This document shows, one piece after another, positions 41,446-50,009 of a stretch of 64,000 nucleotides of DNA; within the stretch, counting starts at the first letter, position 1, and the number at the start of each line of letters is the position of its first letter. The stretch is taken from NCBI GenBank assembly GCA_964387285.1, contig CAYLWO010000012.1, positions 44,503-108,502 of the forward strand, given 5' to 3'. Source of the DNA: Anaerohabitans sp964387285. Its GTDB lineage: Bacteria > Zhuqueibacterota > Zhuqueibacteria > Residuimicrobiales > Residuimicrobiaceae. The position numbers were made by a program, and so were the translations under genes. The notes below the pieces were generated by a model. That model was given only the letters and a program-made list of their open reading frames with translations, was not told where the DNA came from and made no database searches.

Positions 41446-42696
41446 TCAGCTCCCCTTCTTGCGTTGAATGGTTTTATTCCGCACCAGCGGTTTCGCCCAG
41501 AAACCGATGCACAAAATATAAGTTAGAGTCCCATAGATGACCACCATGCCTGTGCGCAGGCCGAACTGATCGCCAAGACGGCCGACAATCAACGGCAGCA
41601 GGGCGCCGCCGATAATCGCCGTACACAAGATGCCGGAAAAACTGCCATGATGTTTACTCACGGAATTGAGCGCCAGAGAAAAAATGATCGACCACATTAC
41701 CGACAACATAAAGCCCATGAGCGGAAAAGCGGTGCGGCTGACCGCAGCAGAGCCGAACAACGCGGCAGAGAGCGTGATCATCGCGGCGATAGAAAAAATG
41801 ATCAGAACTTTGCGACTATCCAAAAGCTTGAGCAAAAAGAGCCCGAGAAAACAACCGGCGGTCATCAATCCCCAAAACCAGGCAACCGCCGAGGCGCCGA
41901 CAGTCTGCGGATCCAAACCATGATAAACCTGCAAAAATTTTGACATCCAATTGGCCAATCCCTGTTCCGTGCCGACATAGGTGAGAATGCCGATGAAATA
42001 AAGAATAACCGTTCGCTCCTTGAACAATTGTATATGAGTGGACCACGCTCCGGCGCGCTCGTCTGCTTTGCGCGTTACCTTTGGCAACGGACTCCACACC
42101 ATCACCACAATCATGATCAGCGTGACCACGCTGAAAACCCAGTACAGCGACACCCAGGAGAGGTTCGCCGGCGTCACTTGCTGGAGCAACCGGACAATGC
42201 CCGTCACCTCTGCTTGCGGCCTGGCCAATTCGCGTACGAGATAGCTGTAAACAAAGGGACTGATAAAAGAGGCCAAACCAAAAACCAATTGCGCCATCAC
42301 CGAATTGAATGCAAAGTGTTCCTCGCCGCCCGCCGTGCGCAACAGCGGATTGATGGCCACCTGCAAAGCGGCCATGCCGATGCCGATCATGAACAGCGAT
42401 ATCATGGCCACGGAAAAGACCGGCATCAGAGCAAAGAGCAAAGCGCCGATAAAAGCGATGAGGAACGAACCGGTCATCACGGTTTTCTCTTTGTATTTTT
42501 CCACCAGCATGCCGGCCGGAATGGACATAATGCCGTAGGCGATAAAAAACGAAAAGGGCAACAAGGCCGCCAGAGTCAGGGAAAGATGATAACTGTTGAT
42601 GATGTCCGGCACCAACGGCCCGAGAATATTGGTCAAAAAAGAGATGACGAAAAACACTAAAAAGATCAATCCGACGATAAAATAGTTGTGCTTCAT
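41446..42696 (-). CDS. Sugar MFS permease (FucP-like)
   Basis: A 416-residue major-facilitator protein with 12 predicted membrane segments, related to the fucose/glucose-galactose permease group (IMSIPAGMLVEKYKEKTVM loop, GMAALQVAINPLLRTAGGEE with its conserved INP). It would import a free hexose or amino sugar with protons or sodium. The product of the adjacent ROK kinase gene would phosphorylate it. The two form a tight two-gene operon on the minus strand. Substrate specificity cannot be read from sequence; the flanking sialidase and PIG-L deacetylase favour amino sugars. Confidence 0.88.
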   Translation of the reverse strand: MKHNYFIVGLIFLVFFVISFLTNILGPLVPDIINSYHLSLTLAALLPFSFFIAYGIMSIPAGMLVEKYKEKTVMTGSFLIAFIGALLFALMPVFSVAMISLFMIGIGMAALQVAINPLLRTAGGEEHFAFNSVMAQLVFGLASFISPFVYSYLVRELARPQAEVTGIVRLLQQVTPANLSWVSLYWVFSVVTLIMIVVMVWSPLPKVTRKADERAGAWSTHIQLFKERTVILYFIGILTYVGTEQGLANWMSKFLQVYHGLDPQTVGASAVAWFWGLMTAGCFLGLFLLKLLDSRKVLIIFSIAAMITLSAALFGSAAVSRTAFPLMGFMLSVMWSIIFSLALNSVSKHHGSFSGILCTAIIGGALLPLIVGRLGDQFGLRTGMVVIYGTLTYILCIGFWAKPLVRNKTIQRKKGS

Positions 42697-42722
42697 GGGT
42701 TCCTCACCATTATTATGCCATC

Positions 42723-42759
42723 CCAGACCTCACAGGTTTTGCAAACCTGTGAGGTCTGG
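42723..42759. repeat. Perfect 37-nt palindrome (17-bp arms)
   Basis: CCAGACCTCACAGGTTT and AAACCTGTGAGGTCTGG are perfect inverted arms around TGC. It lies in the divergent gap upstream of the sugar permease. Similar ACCTCACAGGTTT palindromes are widely dispersed in FCB genomes. There is no T-tract. Confidence 0.8.
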
Positions 42760-42901
42760 TAAAGCCTAATGTATAACACTCTGTGGAAAAGCGCAAGGAT
42801 TATTCCTCTGTTGACGAACGGACTGCATTCTTTTTTTATAGGTTTTTAATAAAAAATTTTGTTTTTTAATTGAAATGAAAACTCGAAAGGTGACCTCCTT
42901 C

Positions 42902-45367
42902 ATGCTCTCAAAAAAAATAACCGGATTTTGCTTTCTGCTTTGTTTTTCGCTCGTTCAGGGCGCTGATTACAATCCCTATGCCTGCAAGGACGCCGCTCAA
43001 CTCAGACTGGCCATTGCCAAATTGGCAGCTTTGGGCTCGGCACTGTATATCGGCGCCCACCCGGACGATGAAAACACCGGGCTCATCGCCTATCTGGCCC
43101 AGGAACGGCTGTTCGAAACCGCATACTTGTCCATCACCCGCGGCGACGGCGGGCAAAATTTGCTCGGCGGCGAACAGGCGGAACGGTTGGGTTTAATTCG
43201 CACTCAGGAATTGCTGGCAGCGCGTCGCATTGACGGCGGCCGACAATTTTTCACCCGGGCGATTGACTTTGGCTTTTCCAAATCTGCCCAGGAAAGCATC
43301 GACATCTGGGGCCGCGAACAAGTGCTGGCCGACATGGTCTGGATCATTCGCCGGTTTCAACCCGATGTCATCATCTCCCGATTCGCTCCCAATGACGGCG
43401 GCGGTCATGGTCACCACTCGGCATCGTCGATTCTCACACGTGAAGCATTTCGGCTGGCAGCGGATTCCACCCAATATCGCGAGCAGTTATCTTTAGTAAA
43501 GCCGTGGCAGGCAAAACGGCTGTTATGGAATGGTTGGCGATTGTCCGGCGAAGAGGCCGCCAAAGCCGTTTCTTTGGAAGCCGGCGGCTATAATCCGTTG
43601 CTCGGCAAATCTTACCCGGAAATCGCCGGCGAAAGCCGCAGCATGCACAAAAGTCAGGGTTTCGGTTCAGCGGAACGTCGCGGCAGCCGGATAGAACAAT
43701 TTTTGGTTGATTCCGGAGAACCGGCGTCAAAGGACATTTTTGACGGCATTAATACCACCTGGGACCGAATCCCGGGCGCTGAAAAACTGGACACCATGGT
43801 GACGCAGATTCTGCAGCAGTTTCAGGATGAAAAACCCTGGGCCAGTGTGCCGGAGCTACTGGCTCTGCAAACAGAAATGAACAAACTGCCGAACACGCCT
43901 TGGGTGCAGCGTAAACAACTCGACCTGCTGCAGGTCATACAGATGGCGGCCGGATTGTGGCTGGAAGCCACTACCGAAGACTATCGCGCTGTTGCCGGCC
44001 AGCCGCTCAAAACAACAGTGGCCGCCGTACTACGGTCTGATCTTGACATAGAACTTTCAAGTATCCGATTGCCCTGGCAGAGCAGCGATTCGCTCATCCA
44101 ACAACCGTTGGCTTTTAACAGACCGTTAGAAATAATAACAAACATAACAGCCCCCGCCTCTGCACCGCTATCGCAGCCTTATTGGCTTATCGAACCAGCC
44201 GGCCGCGGCCTGTATCATATTTCTGATCTGAGTAAAAGAGGCGTTGCCGAACCCTTTTCACCGTTGACCGTTGCCTTTTCTCTTCTCTGTAATGGCCAAA
44301 AAATGGCTTTACAAATTCCTTTGACCTATCGCTGGACCGATCCGGTGGAAGGGGATAACTATCGAGATGTCATCATTTCGCCCGCCGTGACTTTGAAATT
44401 GGATCAACCGCTGTATCTCTTTGCCGATAATCGCGAGAAAAAAATCAGCGTACTGGTGCGCAATCATCGTGCCGCATCTTCCGGTACGGTGCGTTTGCAA
44501 ATTCCTGAAGGGTGGCGTTGCCAGCCGGAACAACGCTCATTCCAAATAACCGGCAAAGACGCAGAACAAGAACTTGTTTTTACCGTGCAAGCGCCGGCTG
44601 CCGCACCACCAGGAACCATCAAAGCGCAGGCGCAGTTGAACGGAGATGTATGGCGGCACGACCTGGTGCAGATTCACTATCCGCATATTCCCGTGCAAAC
44701 CTGGTTCCCGGCCGCAGAGTCACGCCTGCTACGCCTCCCCAATGTTACAGCGAACCGTCGCATCGGCTACATTATGGGTTCCGGAGACGCTTTGCCGGAA
44801 TTGCTCAAACAGATCGGTTTTCAGGTTTCGCTGCTCAGCGACCAGGACCTGGAATCGGACTTACGATCGTACGATGTCATTATCTGCGGCGTGCGCGCAT
44901 ACAACACCAGACCGCGGTTGGCAATGATGCGTGAAAAATTGAATGGCTTCATGGAGAACGGCGGGATTGTCATAGTGCAATACAACACGGACCGCCGGCT
45001 GGTTACAGAGGCCATCGGTCCTTATCCGATCAGGCTGTCGCGGGATCGGGTGACCGTTGAAGAGGCGACGGTCACCCTGTTGCAGCCGCAGCTGTCTTTA
45101 TGGCATTCGCCTTTTCGCATTGCCGCAGAGGATTTCAACGGCTGGGTGCAGGAACGCGGCCTGAATTTCGCCGAGCAATGGGACGCCAAATATGAACCGC
45201 TGCTCAGTTGCGCTGATCCGGGAGAAAAAGAAAAACCGGGGGGCATGCTGATGACGCGTTACGGCAAAGGGGTGTTCATTTTCAGCTCTTACGCCTGGTT
45301 CCGGCAGTTGCCGGCAGGCGTGCCGGGCGCTTTTAAAATTTTTCTCAACATGATCATGGCCAAATAG
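42902..45367 (+). CDS. Exported PIG-L/LmbE-family deacetylase
   Basis: An 821-residue secreted protein. The ATG at 42902 gives a signal peptide (MLSKKITGFCFLLCFSLVQG). The PIG-L deacetylase domain (about 40-270) carries the zinc and catalytic motif AHPDDE (residues 52-57) and the second histidine cluster GGGHGHHSAS. The remaining 550 residues are beta-sandwich-rich, including NEW-like alpha-galactosidase-associated and glutamine-amidotransferase-like segments (LLSDQDLESDLRSYDVIICG). The family removes N-acetyl groups from GlcNAc-type sugars, so it may act on extracellular N-acetylated glycans beside the sialidase. The frame also starts at 42875, but that start lacks a ribosome site and a signal. 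Confidence 0.85.
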   Translation: MLSKKITGFCFLLCFSLVQGADYNPYACKDAAQLRLAIAKLAALGSALYIGAHPDDENTGLIAYLAQERLFETAYLSITRGDGGQNLLGGEQAERLGLIRTQELLAARRIDGGRQFFTRAIDFGFSKSAQESIDIWGREQVLADMVWIIRRFQPDVIISRFAPNDGGGHGHHSASSILTREAFRLAADSTQYREQLSLVKPWQAKRLLWNGWRLSGEEAAKAVSLEAGGYNPLLGKSYPEIAGESRSMHKSQGFGSAERRGSRIEQFLVDSGEPASKDIFDGINTTWDRIPGAEKLDTMVTQILQQFQDEKPWASVPELLALQTEMNKLPNTPWVQRKQLDLLQVIQMAAGLWLEATTEDYRAVAGQPLKTTVAAVLRSDLDIELSSIRLPWQSSDSLIQQPLAFNRPLEIITNITAPASAPLSQPYWLIEPAGRGLYHISDLSKRGVAEPFSPLTVAFSLLCNGQKMALQIPLTYRWTDPVEGDNYRDVIISPAVTLKLDQPLYLFADNREKKISVLVRNHRAASSGTVRLQIPEGWRCQPEQRSFQITGKDAEQELVFTVQAPAAAPPGTIKAQAQLNGDVWRHDLVQIHYPHIPVQTWFPAAESRLLRLPNVTANRRIGYIMGSGDALPELLKQIGFQVSLLSDQDLESDLRSYDVIICGVRAYNTRPRLAMMREKLNGFMENGGIVIVQYNTDRRLVTEAIGPYPIRLSRDRVTVEEATVTLLQPQLSLWHSPFRIAAEDFNGWVQERGLNFAEQWDAKYEPLLSCADPGEKEKPGGMLMTRYGKGVFIFSSYAWFRQLPAGVPGAFKIFLNMIMAK

Positions 45368-45490
45368 ATGATGGACGAAGGAAAACCGCCTGTATTTCGC
45401 TCCTGGAAAAGCTGGTATGTGTTGTTGATCGCTTTTCTTGCGTTGCAGGTTGTGGTGTATCATTGCCTGGGCGAGATATTTGGGAAATAG
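45368..45490 (+). CDS. 40-residue membrane protein upstream of the symporter
   Basis: An ATG immediately after the PIG-L stop (45365-45367) opens a 40-codon frame. The product begins MMDEGKPPVFRSWKSWYVLL and has one hydrophobic helix (about 17-34, YVLLIAFLALQVVVYHCL) and the C-terminus GEIFGK. Small one-helix proteins of this W-Y-V-L-L type often precede sodium:solute symporters in FCB bacteria, and one is encoded 167 bp downstream. It may be an accessory subunit. Translational coupling to the upstream stop supports expression. Confidence 0.6.
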   Translation: MMDEGKPPVFRSWKSWYVLLIAFLALQVVVYHCLGEIFGK

Positions 45491-45518
45491 CGGTTCAATG
45501 CAGATGATGTTTCCGTTT

Positions 45519-45566
45519 GGAACGCGACCGTCCCGGTCGCCTTTGCGGGCGGGACGCCCGCGTTCC
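45519..45566. repeat. GC-rich double palindrome
   Basis: GGAACGC and GCGTTCC are outer arms. Inside lie GCGACCG...CGGTCGC and GCGGGCG...CGCCCGC, giving a cloverleaf-like element between the small membrane protein and the symporter. This is a dispersed bacterial palindrome type, and it would sit inside the transcript. Confidence 0.75.
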
Positions 45567-45656
45567 TGACAGCGCTTTTTATCATCCATGGTGGAAAACG
45601 GAGAATATCAGCAGCGGCTTTTCTACCACTTGCCCTTTTAACCTGAAAGAATTCCC

Positions 45657-47360
45657 ATGCATCCTCTGGATTGGATCTTGCTGGTTGGTTCTTTGCTTTT
45701 CATTGTTATCTACGGTCTGTACAAAGGCCGCGGCGCCAACGATCTGGGCGGCTATTTGCTGGCTGATAAAACGATGCGCTGGCCTACCGTGCTTTTTTCC
45801 GTGATGGCCACCCAGGCCAGCGCCATCACCTTTCTGTCCACTCCCGGCCAGGCCTATGTGGACGGCATGGGCTTTGTTCAATTTTATTTCGGTCTGCCCC
45901 TCGCCATGATCGTGCTCTCCATTACGGTGGTGCCGATCTTTCACAAACTGAACGTATACACCGCTTATGAATTTTTGGAAAAACGCTTTGATCTCAAAAC
46001 ACGCACCCTGGCCGCTTTATTATTTCTCGTGCAACGCGGACTGGCTGTCGGTCTGACCATCTATGCACCTTCCATTATTCTTTCCACTTTATTAGGCTGG
46101 AATCTATATTGGACCAATCTTTTAATGGGCGGCCTGGTGATTATTTATACGACCAGCGGCGGCAACAAGGCGGTCAGCTGGACGCATAGGCAACAGATGC
46201 TGATTATTTTTACCGGCATGGCCGCTGCTTTTATCACCATCGTAACGCTGTTGCCCAAATCGATGACCATAAACGACGGCCTGCACCTGGCCGGCCGGCT
46301 GGATAAACTCAACATCATTGATTTTTCATTCAATCCGGAAAACCGCTATACCTTTTGGTCCGGTCTGCTGGGCGGATTTTTTCTCCAGCTCTCCTACTTT
46401 GGCACGGATCAGTCCCAGGTAGCCCGTTATCTGACCGGCGCATCCGTGGCGCAGAGCCGCACCGGTTTGCTGATGAACGGCCTGGTCAAAATTCCCATGC
46501 AGTTTATTATACTGGCTATGGGCGTGATGGTTTATGTTTTTTTTCAATTCAATCAACCGCCTCTTTTTTTCAACAAATCGGTGTTGGCGGAAGCAAAAAA
46601 CCGGGCCGGCGACGAGTTGGCTGTGCTGGAAAATGAGTATAAAAATCATTTCATGGAAAAAGAGAATGCGCTGCGGCAATGGCTGGAGGCGCGCAGAATA
46701 AACGCACCGTACCAAACAGCCTCCGCGCAAGAGCAGTGGCAATTGGCGGACAGAAAAATGGCCGATACCCGTCAGCAGGCTATCGTGGTTATGAACCGGA
46801 CCATACCGGAAATGGACGTCAAGGACACAAACTATATCTTTCTCTCATTTATCGTTAATTACTTACCCATAGGTTTGGTGGGTTTGGTCATGGCGGCGAT
46901 CATTGCCGCGTCCATGTCCTCCACCGCTGCAGAACTGAACAGCCTGGCTTCAACATCCGTCGTAGATGTTTACAAACGATTATTAGCGCCTCAGGCCGGC
47001 GCACGTCAATCCTTGCGGTGCTCTCGCCTGATGACCTTGTTCTGGGGCGCCTTTGCTATTGCTTTTGCCGAATACGCCAGCCGCCTGGGATCACTGATAG
47101 AGGCGGTCAACATTCTCGGCTCGCTTTTTTACGGCGCCATTCTCGGCATTTTTATCACGGCATTTTATTTGAAAAAAATCAGCGGCAATGCGGTTTTTTA
47201 TGCGGCGCTGGTTGCAGAGGCCCTGGTCGTGTTATGTTTCCTGTTCAGTAACATGTCGTTTTTGTGGTATAATGCCATCGGTTGCCTGGCTGTGGTGGTG
47301 CTGGCGTGGCTGTTTGAAAAAATCAGAACAAATCTTTGGTGTTCTCTATTTGACTTTTAG
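45657..47360 (+). CDS. Sodium:solute symporter (SSS family)
   Basis: A 567-residue inner-membrane protein with about 13 predicted membrane segments of the SGLT/PutP fold. It shows YLLADKTMRWPTVLFSVMAT near the N-terminus, TSGGNKAVSWTHRQQMLIIF (the conserved SSS signature region) and AAIIAASMSSTAAELNSLAS. A charged cytoplasmic loop of about 80 residues (about 315-395) is present. It would import a sugar, sialic acid or amino compound with sodium. Position after the PIG-L deacetylase and tiny membrane protein on the same strand suggests uptake of the product released by the exported enzymes. Confidence 0.92.
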   Translation: MHPLDWILLVGSLLFIVIYGLYKGRGANDLGGYLLADKTMRWPTVLFSVMATQASAITFLSTPGQAYVDGMGFVQFYFGLPLAMIVLSITVVPIFHKLNVYTAYEFLEKRFDLKTRTLAALLFLVQRGLAVGLTIYAPSIILSTLLGWNLYWTNLLMGGLVIIYTTSGGNKAVSWTHRQQMLIIFTGMAAAFITIVTLLPKSMTINDGLHLAGRLDKLNIIDFSFNPENRYTFWSGLLGGFFLQLSYFGTDQSQVARYLTGASVAQSRTGLLMNGLVKIPMQFIILAMGVMVYVFFQFNQPPLFFNKSVLAEAKNRAGDELAVLENEYKNHFMEKENALRQWLEARRINAPYQTASAQEQWQLADRKMADTRQQAIVVMNRTIPEMDVKDTNYIFLSFIVNYLPIGLVGLVMAAIIAASMSSTAAELNSLASTSVVDVYKRLLAPQAGARQSLRCSRLMTLFWGAFAIAFAEYASRLGSLIEAVNILGSLFYGAILGIFITAFYLKKISGNAVFYAALVAEALVVLCFLFSNMSFLWYNAIGCLAVVVLAWLFEKIRTNLWCSLFDF

Positions 47361-47713
47361 CTCATCAATGCTAAAAACATGGTCGCGAAGCGACCTTATG
47401 ACGGTAGCCGTGGGTTTCAACCCACGGATTCAAATAAAATCATTTTCGTCGCGTAGCGACGTTTGCCGCGAGACAGAATAATGCAATACTCTTGATTCGG
47501 CCCCGGTCATACGTCGCTACGCGACGTGTTTTTTTCCTCTTTTTTCCAGGCGTTAAAACGCCCGGCTACCGGCAATGGTCGCTACGCGACCAATCATGAT
47601 CATAACAATTTCTTTTACAAATACGATACAAGCTCCAGGCTAAAATCAACGTTGCAGCAAATAAAAAAATGCGGCGCACCAACCTCTGCGCCGCATTCAT
47701 GATCATCGACGAT
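47361..47713. repeat. Cluster of palindromic repeats
   Basis: At least six palindromes occur in about 210 bp: GGTCGCGAAGCGACC (47381-47395), CCGTGGGTTTCAACCCACGG (47408-47427), CGTCGCGTAGCGACG (47447-47461), ACGTCGCTACGCGACGT (47511-47527), GGCGTTAAAACGCC (47549-47562) and GGTCGCTACGCGACC (47577-47591). Four share the core GTCGC-(G)TA/AA-GCGAC. No gene lies in the gap, which separates two convergent genes. Confidence 0.85.
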
Positions 47714-48562
47714 CTACTTTTTCTTTTTCCATTCCAATAAAGATTTTTCCAACGTCGCCAGATCAGCGGGAACGCGACTCATGGCCTTGCCCAGAGTCAA
47801 CGCCTTGTTGCCCCAAAGCAGGGCCTCTTTAAAATTACCTGCTGCGGCCGCCCAATTGGCTTTCATGCTGGTATTCTGATAGTTTTCCTCCAGAGCCAGC
47901 GCGGCGTTCAGATATTTGACTGCTTGCACCGGATCATTGTTCTGGTTGGCAAATTGCGCGGCAAACGCCAGGGCGCGCGGGCTGAATGTTGCCTTGCCGG
48001 AATTCAGAACTTTGGCAACCGTGTTGACCTTAACCGTAAACGGCACTTCAAGATTCTCCCAGGCTATAACGACACTGGCCGTGGAGTCGGTCATGTCTTC
48101 CACGGTAAAACGCATGCGTTCCACAAAATCAGCCTTACGCGGTTTAACGGTGACGCGCAAAGCATCCTCTTCGGGTTTGTAATTATAAGAACCCCACTGT
48201 TCGGCGACTTTATTAAAAATGACCGTCCAGGCATCAGCTGTCGGTATCGCGTGCAAACTGTAACTGCCTTTGGCCAGTTTCTGTCCTTCGATCCATACAT
48301 CATCGCCAATCGTGATGAGGGTTGCTTCATTAGCGCCCAGGCGCCACACCTGATCATAGGGCACCAATCCGCCCCAGATGGCACGGCCTTTAACTCCAGG
48401 ACGGCTATAACTGATCGAGACATCGGTCAGACCAATGGTTTGCGTCACCGTAGCTTTGGGACTGGGCCGGGGCGCCTGGAATTGAGCTGAGGCATCCTGA
48501 AAAACCAACCCCACCACCAGCAGAGCAAGCAGCAAGGCAAACAACGTTTTTTTGTAAAACAT
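47714..48562 (-). CDS. DUF2911 secreted protein with TPR-like tail
   Basis: A 282-residue exported protein: signal peptide (MFYKKTLFALLLALLVVGLV...ASAQ), then a DUF2911 domain (about 27-180) with VSISYSRPGVKGRAIWGGLVP, VWRLGANEATLITI and SYSLHAIP. A helical C-terminal part (about 195-275) has tetratricopeptide-like spacing (AQFANQNNDPVQAVKYLNAAL). DUF2911 is a beta-rich family of unknown function, common in Bacteroidota and relatives. An ideal AAAGGAGG site precedes the ATG, so expression may be strong. Monocistronic. Confidence 0.85.
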   Translation of the reverse strand: MFYKKTLFALLLALLVVGLVFQDASAQFQAPRPSPKATVTQTIGLTDVSISYSRPGVKGRAIWGGLVPYDQVWRLGANEATLITIGDDVWIEGQKLAKGSYSLHAIPTADAWTVIFNKVAEQWGSYNYKPEEDALRVTVKPRKADFVERMRFTVEDMTDSTASVVIAWENLEVPFTVKVNTVAKVLNSGKATFSPRALAFAAQFANQNNDPVQAVKYLNAALALEENYQNTSMKANWAAAAGNFKEALLWGNKALTLGKAMSRVPADLATLEKSLLEWKKKK

Positions 48563-48750
48563 GACAGCCTCCTTTTTTTATGCTCGTATTTAAGTTCTGA
48601 CTATTTTTTTAATATACCTATTTTAGTTCAAAAAATGCAATACTTTTTGCCCGCATCAGCGTGCGGCGTACGGATAATCATGTAACTTTATCGTCAAATA
48701 CTCGTACATCAACCTGTGAATTTGACAATAATCTGAAATGGAAGCATAAT

Positions 48751-49992
48751 ATGACCCGAAAAAAAATCGTTATCATCTCCTGCTGTGCTGTCATTCTCCT
48801 CCTCATGATCCTGATTGTATCCATGAAAAAAAAAGCTCCTGAGAACGTCGTGCAGACCGCTAAAGTCGGTCGTTTAAAAATAGTTGAAACCGTCACCGCC
48901 ACAGGCCGAATTCAACCGGTCACGCAGGTAAAAATCAGCGCGGACGTTGCAGCAAAAATCACCCATTTACCGGTCAAGGAGGGACAATGGGTGGAAAAGA
49001 ATGCCCTGCTGGTGCAGTTGGAACGCGAGCGTTTTGCAGCGGCTGTGGCACAGGCTGAAGCGAATTATCGTTCGGTTGAGGCCACGGCCACATTGGTCAA
49101 AGAAAACGAGATAAAAGCGGAAAAAGATTATATCCGCATTAAAGAGCTGTTCGATAAAAAACTGGAATCCAAAGCCTCTTTAGATCAGGCGTATGCTGCG
49201 GTGCAGGTGGAAAAAGCGCGTTACCAATCCAATATTGAATTGGTGGATCAGGCCAGGGCCACGGTCAGACAAGCCAGGGAAGAGCTGGCCAAAACCACCA
49301 TTTTTGCTCCTATGGCCGGCACCATCAGCAAACTGAACAAAGAAGTAGGCGAAATCGCCCTGGGTTCCCAGTTTCAGGAAGACGTGATCATGATCATATC
49401 CAATCTTTCCGGCATGGAAGCATTGGTCAATGTGGATGAAAACGATATTGTCCGCGTTTCTGTAGGCGACAGCGCCACCGTCGAAGTGGACGCCATTCCG
49501 GATAAAGTTTTCAAGGGTCTGGTCAGTGAAATAGCCAGCAGCGCCAAACTGACCGGCAGCGGCACCACCGAGCAAAAAACAGAATTCGAGGTAAAAATCG
49601 CCATCTCTGATCCGGGGCAGGAGTTGCGCGAAGGCATGAGCGCCAGCAGTGATATTACCACTGAAGTAAAGACCGATGCTATCGGCGTTCCCATTCAATG
49701 CGTAACGGTGCGCACCATGGATCAATTGAAAGCCAAGCCCGGAAAAACCGCGGCAGATTCTGCCGGCCAACCGGTTTACACACCCGATAAAGACGGCTAT
49801 GTGCCTATTGTTTTCGTCGTAGAAAACAATGCCGCCAAAGCGCGTCAGGTAAAGACCGGCATCCAGAGCGAGACGCATATAGAACTGGTTCACGGATTGC
49901 AGGAGGGCGAGGAGTACGTCTCCGGCAGTTATCGCGCGGTGAGCCAGACCTTGCAGAACAATGCGCCGATAACCGTGCAGAACAACAAGTAA
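48751..49992 (+). CDS. HlyD/MacA-type membrane fusion protein
   Basis: A 413-residue periplasmic adaptor. The chosen start gives an N-terminal anchor (IVIISCCAVILLLMILIVSM). It is followed by a lipoyl-like beta domain (VTATGRIQPVTQVKISADVA), a coiled coil (about 90-170, AAVAQAEANYRSVEATATLV) and the second half-lipoyl (TTIFAPMAGTISKLNKEVGE). A beta-barrel and membrane-proximal domain end it. The frame to 48661 lacks this logic. The two MacB-type permeases follow on the same strand (17 bp to the first), forming a tripartite export module of MacAB type. No ATPase gene is in the module. Confidence 0.92.
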   Translation: MTRKKIVIISCCAVILLLMILIVSMKKKAPENVVQTAKVGRLKIVETVTATGRIQPVTQVKISADVAAKITHLPVKEGQWVEKNALLVQLERERFAAAVAQAEANYRSVEATATLVKENEIKAEKDYIRIKELFDKKLESKASLDQAYAAVQVEKARYQSNIELVDQARATVRQAREELAKTTIFAPMAGTISKLNKEVGEIALGSQFQEDVIMIISNLSGMEALVNVDENDIVRVSVGDSATVEVDAIPDKVFKGLVSEIASSAKLTGSGTTEQKTEFEVKIAISDPGQELREGMSASSDITTEVKTDAIGVPIQCVTVRTMDQLKAKPGKTAADSAGQPVYTPDKDGYVPIVFVVENNAAKARQVKTGIQSETHIELVHGLQEGEEYVSGSYRAVSQTLQNNAPITVQNNK

Positions 49993-50009
49993 TCCTGCGG
50001 AGGGCCCCC

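Noticed and set aside
42028..42660. 210-codon plus-strand frame rich in H, R and Q
   Set aside because: Antisense to the sugar permease; composition is that of a reverse-complement membrane gene.
49180..49893. 237-codon minus-strand frame
   Set aside because: Antisense to the membrane fusion protein, no supporting features.
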